Positions 1 through 7,717 of a stretch of DNA of 64,000 nucleotides are shown piece after piece (position 1 is the stretch's first letter; each line of letters begins with the position of its first letter). Under the pieces are notes generated by a model that saw nothing but the letters and a program-made list of their open reading frames with translations, made no database searches and had not been told where the DNA came from. The stretch is from JAGPUQ01 sp036677085 (lineage in GTDB: Bacteria; Pseudomonadota; Gammaproteobacteria; Pseudomonadales; Porticoccaceae). The translations under genes and the position numbers were made by a program. Location: positions 1-64,000 of the forward strand of contig JAKFFI010000004.1 in NCBI GenBank assembly GCA_036677085.1. The letters run 5' to 3'.

Positions 1-1888
1 CCGCACCCAGGGTGTCGGCACCGCCATCACCCTCGGCATCGGTGATCACGTTGCCAACCGCCGGACCAAAGTCCCCCACGCCCAGACTGTCGGTGTCGTC
101 CACCGCTGTGGGTACGTCATCGATGATCCGCACCGACAGGGTGTCGGACGTGGTGTCGCCGTCACTGTCGGTGAGTACTACTGCCAGATCGTCGAACAGG
201 TTATTCGTCCCATCACCCGACGGGTGGGTCTCGTTATCGCCCAGGGTGTATTCGTAGGTGACCGTGCCAGTGCCCGGATCAAAGCCGGTTACCACCAGGG
301 TGTTGCCCAGTGGCGTGGGCACCGGGGTGTTGGTCGGCCCACCGGCGTTGAGCACAACCACACCGCCTATCGTCAGGCTGCCAAAGCCGTCCGGGATGCT
401 GATGTTAAAGGTCCCGGTCTGGGTCAGCGCAGGCACATTGGGGTTGCTGCCATCGGCCAGATTGGCTTCGTTGACGCTGGCATCACCACCCTCGCCGGCC
501 GGCGTCAACCCCGTGATGTCCACCGGGTTATCCGGCGGTGGAGGCGGCGGGGGCGGTGGTGGAGGCGGAGGCGGCGCTTCGCCCTGAATCTGTATGGTCA
601 GAGTCGCAGTGTCAGTATCACCGTCGGCGTCGGTCAGGGTGTAGGTGAAGACTTCGGTCTGGCTACTGACCAAGCCGCTGTTGGCGGTATAGACATAGCT
701 ACCGTCGGCGTTCAGCACCAGGGTGCCGAACTGGCCGTTGATGACGGCACCCACGCCGGAGCCGTCGGTGATGGGCACCCCCAGGTGCTCGCCGGCGATG
801 ACGCCGGTGATGGGAGAGCCGGTGCGGTCGGCGCCGGGCACGTCGGCTTCAACCCGGTCGATCGCATCGTCGTCGGTGCCGGTGAAGACATTACCGCCGG
901 TGCTGCCGCCGGTACCGACTTCATCGATATCCGAAATCGCATCCGGAATGTCATCGACGATGCGCACCGCGAGTTGGTCTTCGATGGTGTCGCCGTCGCT
1001 GTCGGTGAGAACAACCGGCAGGCTGTCGAACAGGTCGTTGACGCTCTGCCCGGTGGGGTGCGCTTCGTTGTCGTTCAGCGTGTATTCGTAGGTCACCTCG
1101 CCGGTCGCCGGATCGTAGCCGGTGACGATCAGGGTGTTGCCCAAAGGGGTTGTTACGGTAGCACCGGTGAGCCCGGTAGCATTCAGCACTTCCACGCCGC
1201 CGATGGTGAGGCTGCCCAACCCGTCCGGTGCGCTGAGGGTGAAGCTGCCTGTCTGGGTCAGGGCCGACGGATTGGGCGCGCTGCCATCAGACAGGTTCGC
1301 CTCGTTGACACTGACGTCACCGCCTGCGGCGGCCGGGGTCAGACCACCGATCGCCACGCCGTTATCCGGCGGGGGCTCGACGGGTTCGGCAATGAAAAGG
1401 GAGTCCGCGGTTGGCGTAATGAGCGGCGGGGGCGTGATATCCGGATCAAAGCCCGCGGTGGGATCGCGCGCGTCGAGTCCCCGTTCGAAGCGGATACCTT
1501 CGGCAATGGAATCGCTGCTGCCGCCGCCTTGTCCCGCGGCTGGAGCTTCGAGCTCCTTGCTGAGGTCTTTGCCGGCGGCGACGGCGCGCTGCAACTCGGC
1601 GAATTCCGGATTCTCGTTGGCGTCGGCGTCCACAGGGGGAACAGTGCCATCGGTGCGCGCTGCGCTTGCGGCCTCGCTCTTCGCCGGGACAGGAGTTGCC
1701 GCGCGGGCTTCCGCTGGGGCGTCGGGCGCTTGCGCGCGGCCGCCGGACGGAGCCGAAGCTTCCACAGGCTTGGCAGCGTCGGGGCCCTGTGCGGCGGCTG
1801 TCGCCTGTGCTGCCGCTGCGGCCTGGTCGGATTCCCGCTGCGCGACCTGCGCCTGGATGACTTCTCCTTGCTTGACTTCGTCGTTCAT
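1..1888 (-). CDS. LapA-like giant repeat adhesin, N-terminal part (cut by left edge)
   Basis: Large surface adhesin, probably exported by the type I system encoded just upstream. The minus-strand frame is open from the ATG at 1888 to the window edge, giving at least 629 residues. The ATG follows GGGAGAAAG, and an in-frame stop at 1946-1948 rules out a longer start. Residues 1-115 are Ala/Gln/Glu-rich and low in complexity. Residues 99-119 resemble the stretch before the LapG cleavage site of Pseudomonas LapA and include ELEAPAAG, with the Ala pair at 117-118. Two repeat units of about 280 residues follow. Each has a part starting near LTPA..GGD.SVNEANL, in the style of T1SS-143 domains, and the first also shows a VCBS-like part with DGSYVYTANSG. 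The units are joined by 14 prolines. The LapA retention domain is not visible. The C-terminal secretion signal lies outside the window. Confidence 0.85.
   Translation of the reverse strand, partial: MNDEVKQGEVIQAQVAQRESDQAAAAAQATAAAQGPDAAKPVEASAPSGGRAQAPDAPAEARAATPVPAKSEAASAARTDGTVPPVDADANENPEFAELQRAVAAGKDLSKELEAPAAGQGGGSSDSIAEGIRFERGLDARDPTAGFDPDITPPPLITPTADSLFIAEPVEPPPDNGVAIGGLTPAAAGGDVSVNEANLSDGSAPNPSALTQTGSFTLSAPDGLGSLTIGGVEVLNATGLTGATVTTPLGNTLIVTGYDPATGEVTYEYTLNDNEAHPTGQSVNDLFDSLPVVLTDSDGDTIEDQLAVRIVDDIPDAISDIDEVGTGGSTGGNVFTGTDDDAIDRVEADVPGADRTGSPITGVIAGEHLGVPITDGSGVGAVINGQFGTLVLNADGSYVYTANSGLVSSQTEVFTYTLTDADGDTDTATLTIQIQGEAPPPPPPPPPPPPPPDNPVDITGLTPAGEGGDASVNEANLADGSNPNVPALTQTGTFNISIPDGFGSLTIGGVVVLNAGGPTNTPVPTPLGNTLVVTGFDPGTGTVTYEYTLGDNETHPSGDGTNNLFDDLAVVLTDSDGDTTSDTLSVRIIDDVPTAVDDTDSLGVGDFGPAVGNVITDAEGDGGADTLGA
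533..574 (-). repeat. Run of 14 proline codons linking adhesin repeat units
   Basis: In the adhesin frame these bases encode 14 consecutive prolines using all of CCG, CCT, CCA and CCC, between the first repeat unit (ending TLTIQIQGEA) and the second (starting DNPVDITG). The linker before the first unit, near 1370, has only three prolines. Mixed codons suggest the run is not a simple slippage tract. It is probably a stiff spacer between repeats. Confidence 0.9.
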
Positions 1889-1949
1889 CGACTTTCTCCC
1901 GTAGTTGCCTGTAACCCTGTGTGTCGGGTTGCCCCGCGATCTTCCTTAA

Positions 1950-2144
1950 CTAACTGCCTGTCGAAAAAGTAGCCTGTTGAAAAACTGCTGCGGCAGCCAT
2001 CTGCTGCTGTTGCACGGTGCTCGCTCCCTCGCCTATCACCGGATAGGTCTCGGTCGCTGCGCGCCTTGCATCCGGCGCCTCGCGAGCTTCAGCAACCAGC
2101 TTTTGAACTTCCGCATTGCGCTGGTCCTCCTGGCACATTCCCAC
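1950..2144 (-). CDS. Small hypothetical ORF between tolC-like gene and adhesin
   Basis: A 64-residue reading frame fills most of the 313-bp gap between the channel gene and the adhesin. It would start at GTG 2144 or ATG 2138 and contains an acidic helix-like stretch (AEVQKLVAEAREAPDARR) and QQQQMAAAA near its end. I recognise no family. No well-spaced ribosome site precedes either start. The AGGAGG nearby better fits another frame that encodes only 26 residues. The composition is protein-like, but this may be non-coding leader sequence of the adhesin gene. Its last codons overlap the GTTTTTCAACA-type motif described in the findings. Confidence 0.2.
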   Translation of the reverse strand: MGMCQEDQRNAEVQKLVAEAREAPDARRAATETYPVIGEGASTVQQQQMAAAAVFQQATFSTGS

Positions 2145-2201
2145 CGGCGTCCATGCCGGTGGTCGTTGTTTACCCCTTGCCCATTGCGGGTGTGTCGATC
2201 G

Positions 2202-3539
2202 TTAGATTTCCGCACCCACGGTGGCCATCAAGTCGCCCGCACCGTGGAAAATGCGGTATTCATTGAGGATCAGGTCATGTTTGGCGTTGATCAGATCACG
2301 CTTGGCATTGACCGCCTCGTTCTCGGTATTGAGCAGATCGAGCAAGGTCCGCCGTCCCAGATCGAACTGGTCAACATAGGCCTTTTTGGTTTCTTCGGCA
2401 CTGCTGGCATAGTCGATAAGGATGGGAATTTGCGCCGTCAGGGTTTCGTTGGCGACCCAGGCAAGGCGGATCTCCTGTTCCACTTCACGACGGGCGTTAT
2501 TCCTGATTTCCTTCGCTTTTTCGACCAGATACGCAAACTCCTGTTTGCGGGCCTCATCCGCGCCGCCACGGAACAGGTTGTAACGCATGCGCAGCATCAC
2601 GCGCAGATCGTCGACTTTTTCCTCGGACCCATCGATGTTGTCATTGGCGTCGCGCTCGACCTCCAGGTCAAAGCGCGGGTAGAACGACGATTTGGTTTGT
2701 TCGTAGGTGTAGCCGGTAGCTTCGAGATCGGTTTCCGCCACCTTGAGGATCGGGTGGTTATCGAAGGCTCTGGCAACCGCCGCTTCGATGTTGGCCGGCA
2801 GATGATTGTGGTAGGAGCCGGGGAATTCCAGTTCGCCATCAGCCGGGAATATACCCACCACCTGCTGGTAGTTGATGCGTGCGTTGCGCAGGTTGGCGGT
2901 CACGTTCTGCAGGTTGGTGCGCGCCAGTGCAACCCGGCTCGAGATCTGGTTGAAGTCGGCGCGGCTACCCACTCCGGACTGGAACCGCTGGTCCATCTTG
3001 TCGTAGACCTGCTGGTGGTAGGCCAGCGTTTCCTGGGCCAGTTTGAGAATGGCTTCCTGCTTGAGCACCTCGGTAAACGCCCGGGTTACCGACAGGGCGA
3101 TGTCTTCGCCGACGGAAGTCGCGCGAAATTGCGCACTGCGTTCACGGGCCTGCTGGTTCTTGTGTTCGTAGGGGGTATAAAAGCCGTCGAACACGAGTTG
3201 GCGCGCGCTGAGTTGCAGCTCGCGCCGTTCCAGTTCATTGCGGGTTCTGGACGGATCGGCAAACGAACGATCGGCCGGGTCGCGTTCCTGAAAGCCGTAT
3301 CCGGCCACCAAATCCAGCGTGGGGTAGTAGCCCGCCAGAGCCTGGCGCACCTGGCGGTTGCGGGCATCGGTCTCGCGCAACTCGGCAAGAACCAAGGGGT
3401 TGCTCTTGACGGTTTCCTTGATGACGTTGCGAATATCCACCGCCTCGCCGGGACTGGCAAAGGACATGGCAACGAGCATGGCGGCTCCCATCAGGGGAGT
3501 CTGGCGGCGTTTGGCGAACCGGGTTGATTGTGAGATCAC
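2202..3539 (-). CDS. TolC-family outer-membrane channel of type I secretion (LapE-like)
   Basis: Outer-membrane efflux channel of 445 residues that would complete a type I export pathway for the downstream adhesin. The start is GTG 3539 after a strong AGGAGGAA. A signal peptide (residues about 15-33, ending SPGEA) is followed by two OEP-type coiled-coil repeats, with GYYPTLDLVAGYGF near residue 70 and SFYPRFDLEV in the second half. The late region DQFDLGRRTLLDLLNTENE is typical of AggA/LapE-type TolC proteins from type I secretion loci. It lies between the HlyD-type gene, 226 bp upstream, and the adhesin. The 5' gap holds a CRP-type site, so it may have its own promoter. Confidence 0.88.
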   Translation of the reverse strand: MISQSTRFAKRRQTPLMGAAMLVAMSFASPGEAVDIRNVIKETVKSNPLVLAELRETDARNRQVRQALAGYYPTLDLVAGYGFQERDPADRSFADPSRTRNELERRELQLSARQLVFDGFYTPYEHKNQQARERSAQFRATSVGEDIALSVTRAFTEVLKQEAILKLAQETLAYHQQVYDKMDQRFQSGVGSRADFNQISSRVALARTNLQNVTANLRNARINYQQVVGIFPADGELEFPGSYHNHLPANIEAAVARAFDNHPILKVAETDLEATGYTYEQTKSSFYPRFDLEVERDANDNIDGSEEKVDDLRVMLRMRYNLFRGGADEARKQEFAYLVEKAKEIRNNARREVEQEIRLAWVANETLTAQIPILIDYASSAEETKKAYVDQFDLGRRTLLDLLNTENEAVNAKRDLINAKHDLILNEYRIFHGAGDLMATVGAEI

Positions 3540-3646
3540 TGAACTTCCTCCTTGCGATAATGGTGGTGCTGATGGATCCTGTCTCCGCAGCGATCAGAGT
3601 AACGCGTCAACCAGATTTGTGACCTGCTTATCAGATTTGCTCTGAA

Positions 3647-3662
3647 TGTGATTTGTATCACA
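3647..3662. promoter_or_regulatory. Perfect CRP/Vfr-type binding site
   Basis: TGTGATTTGTATCACA matches the palindromic consensus TGTGA-N6-TCACA at every defined position. Its centre lies about 115 bp upstream of the tolC-like GTG start and just downstream of the stop of the HlyD-type gene. In the minus-strand direction a TGATAA hexamer follows 13 bp after the site, which would place CRP near a class II position. The match is seen directly; binding and direction are inferred. Confidence 0.65.
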
Positions 3663-3765
3663 GTGCGGATGGGGGAACGTTACCGTTTATCCGGGTAATT
3701 TGCCACTCGCGCGAAGCGCTCGCCACTCACTCTGGATTTTCGACCATTGAGTCTGTTGGGCGGGT

Positions 3766-5163
3766 TCAACGTTCGCGAAAGGCAAGCTCCTTCGTCTTGA
3801 GAATGGGTTTGAGCAGGTAATCCAGCACGGTTTTTTTCCCGGTCAGAATATCGGCCTGAACCGTCATGCCGGGGATGATGGGCAGCGGGTCCGCGGCACT
3901 GCCGAGCACACTGCTCTCGGTCTTGAGGCGCACCTGGTAGTACCAGATGCTCTTTTCCTTGTCTTCGATGGTATCCGGACTGATCTGGGTCACATGCGCG
4001 ATCAGTCCGCCGTGTATCGAGAAGTCGTAGGCGGTGAACTTCACCATCGCCTGCTGGCCCGGGCTGATGAAGGCGATGTCCTTGGGAAGGACCTTGGCAT
4101 CGACCAGCAATGAATCGTCGATGGGCACTATCTCCACCAGGTTCATACCCGGCTGAATCACCCCTCCGATGGTGGTGACGAGGATGCGCTTGACGGTCCC
4201 CCGCACCGGCGATTTGACCTCGGTGCGGGCCACGCGATCGGCATAGGCCTCGTTGCCCTCCTGGAGCTGCCCCAGCTCGGAGGTGGCATCGTTGAGCTCC
4301 TTGCGCGCCTCGGCTGCGAAACTTTGCGCGAACGAATCGATGTTCTTGCGGGCTTCGTCGTATTCGGACTGCAAGCGCGGGATCGCGATGGTGGCTTTGC
4401 CCAACTCGCCCGTCAGGTCGTTGAGCTGACGGGAGAGACGCAGCAGTTCGACGTGGGAAACGGCGCCTTTCTCGACCAGCGGCTGGGTGACCGTCATCTC
4501 CCGCTGGAGCAGGTCGTGGCTCTCGGCAAGACTGGCGCGGGTGAGGCGTACGGCCGACAACTCCTGGCGTTTCTGTTCCACCCGTTGCTGCAAGACCGCC
4601 ATCTTGCTCCCGTATTCGAGCGCCCGGGACTTGAACAGATCCCGCTCGGTCTGGAGCAACACCGCCTCGATCGGCTCTTTCGCCAAGGCGAGTTCCTCTT
4701 CAAACCCGGTACCGCGGGATTCCGCGCGCAGGCGGATGACCTTGGCCTGCAGTTGCGCCACTTTCAGCGATCGCTCGCGAAACGAAGACGCTACCATGGT
4801 GTCGTCGATTTGCAGCAACGGCTGATCCTTTTCCACCAAGTCGCCTTCGGACACAAAGCGCTGGGCCAGAATGCCGCCCTCGAGGTTCTGCACGATCTGA
4901 ACTTCGCTGGACGGAACAATGCGTCCTTCGCCCCGCGTGAATTCGTCGACCTGGGCAAAGTAGGCCCACACCAGCATCACCAGCACGATGGCGCAGAGGC
5001 TCCACAGCAGGCGTCGATGCAGCCCCGGAGCCTGTAACAATACGGCCTCGGAGGCATAGGACATGTACTTGAGATCGGTCGCCGGCCGGATGGCCAGGTT
5101 GCGCCGCAGGCGTGTCAGTGTGTTCCGCGTCCGCGGCGTTCCTGCTTGTTCCCGATTGGTCAT
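3766..5163 (-). CDS. HlyD-family type I secretion membrane fusion protein (LapC-like)
   Basis: Periplasmic adaptor of 465 residues linking the inner-membrane ABC exporter to the TolC channel. It has a short cytoplasmic N-terminus, one membrane helix at about residues 51-69 (LLWSLCAIVLVMLVWAYFA), then the typical VDEFTRGEGRIVPSSE and VQNLEGGI motifs that open HlyD barrel/lipoyl regions. A long coiled-coil hairpin and a C-terminal beta domain follow (VRGTVKRI, PGMNLVEIVPID, PGMTVQADI). Length and layout fit HlyD/LapC. The gene begins 15 bp after the ABC transporter gene, so the two are almost certainly cotranscribed. Confidence 0.92.
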   Translation of the reverse strand: MTNREQAGTPRTRNTLTRLRRNLAIRPATDLKYMSYASEAVLLQAPGLHRRLLWSLCAIVLVMLVWAYFAQVDEFTRGEGRIVPSSEVQIVQNLEGGILAQRFVSEGDLVEKDQPLLQIDDTMVASSFRERSLKVAQLQAKVIRLRAESRGTGFEEELALAKEPIEAVLLQTERDLFKSRALEYGSKMAVLQQRVEQKRQELSAVRLTRASLAESHDLLQREMTVTQPLVEKGAVSHVELLRLSRQLNDLTGELGKATIAIPRLQSEYDEARKNIDSFAQSFAAEARKELNDATSELGQLQEGNEAYADRVARTEVKSPVRGTVKRILVTTIGGVIQPGMNLVEIVPIDDSLLVDAKVLPKDIAFISPGQQAMVKFTAYDFSIHGGLIAHVTQISPDTIEDKEKSIWYYQVRLKTESSVLGSAADPLPIIPGMTVQADILTGKKTVLDYLLKPILKTKELAFRER

Positions 5164-5177
5164 GGCACCTCCCCTCC

Positions 5178-7379
5178 TCAGGCCGAACCGCGAATCTTGC
5201 CGGCTCTCAGGGCTTCGAGAACCTGCGCCTTGGGTCCATCGGCTACCAGGCGGCCCTGATCCAGCACCAGGACGCGGTCCACCAGGTCCAGCATGCTCAT
5301 CTTGTGGGTAGTGAGAATCAGCGTTTTGTCCTTTGCGAAGCCCGCGAGCAGTTGTTTGATGCGCGCCTCACTGCCCTGATCCATGGCCGAGGTCGGCTCG
5401 TCGAGCACCAGAATCGGCGGATCGCGCAGAAACATGCGGGCGAGTCCGAGCGCCTGGCGCTGACCACCCGACAGGGTTTCGCCCCGCTCGCCCACGATCA
5501 TGGAGAGCCCTTCGGGATGCGCGTTGATATGGCCCAGGATGCCGGCCTTGTCGGCAGCGGCGACGATTTCCGCATCGCCGATACCGGTGAGGCCCAGGGC
5601 AATGTTCTCGCGCATCGAGCCGTAGAACAGGGTCACATCCTGGGATACATAGCCGATTGCACGCCGCAAGCTGGACGGGTCCAGCTGCTTGACATCGAAG
5701 CCATCGTAGAGAATCGAGCCGCGTTCGGGATCGTAAAGGCCCAGGGCGAGTCGGGCGAGCGTGGATTTCCCCGACCCGACCCGACCGATGATGCCGATCT
5801 TTTCACCGGCGGCGATGCGAATCGACAGACCGGTCAGGGAGGGTCGGGGTTGGCCGGGGTAGGCAAACTCAACGTTCAGGAACTGGAGTGCGCCGGTGAA
5901 TTCGTGCTCCTGCAAGAATTCCGCGCCCGCTGGGCGCTCGACCGGCAGTTCCATGATTTCGTCGAGGGACTTCAGCGCCGCTTCGGCATGATCATAGGTG
6001 GTCAGCAGCGCGGCGAGCTGGCCGAGGGGCGCGAGCGCGCGTGAACTCAGAATGCTGCACGCGATCAGGCCGCCGAGGGTCAGTTTCTGGTCGGCGATCA
6101 GATACACGCCGCCCACCACAATCGCCACCATGGCCAGTTGCTGGAGAAAATTGACCGTCATCAGCGTGGAGTTCGAGACCATCCGCGACGACAGTCCCCA
6201 TTGGGATACATAACCGACGGCCTGTTCCCAGATGCGCTGCGCGCGGCTTTCGGCGGTCAGCGTCTTGATGGTTTCGATGCCCACCATGCTCTCGACCAGG
6301 TTGGCGCTCTTCTTGGCCGCGCCGCGCATCACGTTTTCGATCATGGGCCGCAGCCGCCGTTGCGCCGAGTAACCCAGCAGCAATGCAACCGGAATCATCG
6401 ACAATGGCACCAACACCAACCAGCCGCCGATGTAAAAAATGAGGAGGAGAAACAGCGCCACAAACGGCAGGTCGATCAGCGTCAGCATCGTCGACGATGT
6501 GATGAAGCTGCGAATGCTGTCGAACTCGTGCAGGCGATTCACGAAGGAACCTACCGAGATTGGACGCTGCCGCATTTTGATGCCGAGCATGCGCTCGAAC
6601 AGGCTTGCCGAGAGCATGACATCCGAGCGTTTGGCCGCCAGTTCAACCATGTAACCGCGCAGGATCTTGAGGCCGAGATCAAACAGATACACCAGGGTGA
6701 CGCCGATCGCCAACGCCCACAGGGTTTCCACGGCATTGTTGGGCACAACGCGATCGTAGACGTTCATCGCAAAGAGCGGCTGCGCAAGCACAAAAAGATT
6801 GATGAACAGGGATGCGAGCAGGACGTCACGATAGAGGTGCCAGGAAGACTTGAGCACACCCCAAAACCAGTGTTCGCCCGGACTGTTGTAGATCTTTGGG
6901 GTGCGGGCGTCGAATTCCTGCATCGGCCGCAAGTAGAACAGGTGGCCCGAGAAACCGCTCTGTAGTTGTTCCAGTGAGCGCTGCTCCCGGTGCCGGGTGC
7001 CGGGCGCCATCAGCACCCCCCAGCCCTGTTCGGCGTCGATATCCACAAGCACCGCCGAACTTTCGTCGTCGTACAACAGCACCGCCGGCAGTACATCGCG
7101 GGGAATTTCCGCAATCTCGCGCTCCACCAGCAGCGCGGCGAGGCCGGCGCGATTGGCGGCGCGAATGAACAGATCGTTGGTCAGACGGCCCTCGTCGAGG
7201 GGCAGGCCCGCGGTAACGGCGGTGACGGTGGACAATTTGCCCTCGATCCGCGCTACCAGCAGGAGGCTGTCGAGCAGAGGCACATGCAGGGGGTCGCGGT
7301 CGTTGTCCTTGGTGACCGCCTGCGTTGTTGCCGGCTGTGTCGGCTCAGGCGGTATCTTCCTTGTCGGTTCGGTGGTCAT
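5178..7379 (-). CDS. Type I secretion ABC transporter, permease/ATPase (LapB-like)
   Basis: Inner-membrane exporter of 733 residues that would energise adhesin secretion. I start it at ATG 7379 (MTTEPTRK) because the upstream in-frame extension is not family-like. The N-terminal 150 residues look like a C39-peptidase-like domain without a catalytic cysteine, as in LapB and HlyB. An ABC membrane domain follows, then the nucleotide-binding domain with Walker A GRVGSGKST (near residue 537), signature LSGGQRQ (near 636) and Walker B LVLDEPTSAMD (near 660). A non-proteolytic N-domain fits export of a C-terminally signalled adhesin. It is the first gene of the secretion row. Confidence 0.93.
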   Translation of the reverse strand: MTTEPTRKIPPEPTQPATTQAVTKDNDRDPLHVPLLDSLLLVARIEGKLSTVTAVTAGLPLDEGRLTNDLFIRAANRAGLAALLVEREIAEIPRDVLPAVLLYDDESSAVLVDIDAEQGWGVLMAPGTRHREQRSLEQLQSGFSGHLFYLRPMQEFDARTPKIYNSPGEHWFWGVLKSSWHLYRDVLLASLFINLFVLAQPLFAMNVYDRVVPNNAVETLWALAIGVTLVYLFDLGLKILRGYMVELAAKRSDVMLSASLFERMLGIKMRQRPISVGSFVNRLHEFDSIRSFITSSTMLTLIDLPFVALFLLLIFYIGGWLVLVPLSMIPVALLLGYSAQRRLRPMIENVMRGAAKKSANLVESMVGIETIKTLTAESRAQRIWEQAVGYVSQWGLSSRMVSNSTLMTVNFLQQLAMVAIVVGGVYLIADQKLTLGGLIACSILSSRALAPLGQLAALLTTYDHAEAALKSLDEIMELPVERPAGAEFLQEHEFTGALQFLNVEFAYPGQPRPSLTGLSIRIAAGEKIGIIGRVGSGKSTLARLALGLYDPERGSILYDGFDVKQLDPSSLRRAIGYVSQDVTLFYGSMRENIALGLTGIGDAEIVAAADKAGILGHINAHPEGLSMIVGERGETLSGGQRQALGLARMFLRDPPILVLDEPTSAMDQGSEARIKQLLAGFAKDKTLILTTHKMSMLDLVDRVLVLDQGRLVADGPKAQVLEALRAGKIRGSA

Positions 7380-7717
7380 GGTCTCGCTTGGGCTCCGGAA
7401 ACGGTGGCAGAGATTGCGGATCGAGTCTTTCGGATGGCCTTGCTTCCCCGCTGGCGAGCCGCGCCCTGTTCCGCCCGTCGCGCGCACCTCCAAATCCGCG
7501 GCCGACCCTCGCGGGTGCTCCCTGCCACCAGGTTTGGTCGCAGAAGCAGTTTAACGAGATGTCACACCAGAGATGAGATTCAGTTGGCAATTATCTGATC
7601 GGCGGTACATTTGTCGGATCAAAGGCGCAGACAACGATGCTCCGGGGAGAGTTGCCGCACCGCTGGTACCAGGGCGCGTCGGGCGGGCTTCCCTGCCCGC
7701 GGAGCCGCAAGCACTTT
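7380..7717. other. Intergenic region upstream of the secretion operon
   Basis: About 340 bp between the end of the aldehyde dehydrogenase gene and the ABC exporter start, both on the minus strand. It should contain the exporter promoter. I see AT-richer sequence near 7560-7620 but no hexamer pair with acceptable spacing, no strong hairpin with a T-run and no convincing small gene. Confidence 0.5.

Noticed and set aside
533..574. Glycine-rich plus-strand run considered as a low-complexity gene or CRISPR-like repeat
   Set aside because: It is the complement of the adhesin proline linker and has no spacer structure.
224..1972. 582-residue plus-strand reading frame opposite the adhesin
   Set aside because: Composition is Arg/Gly-rich antisense of a repeat protein. 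The minus frame has a ribosome site, repeat domains and a family match.
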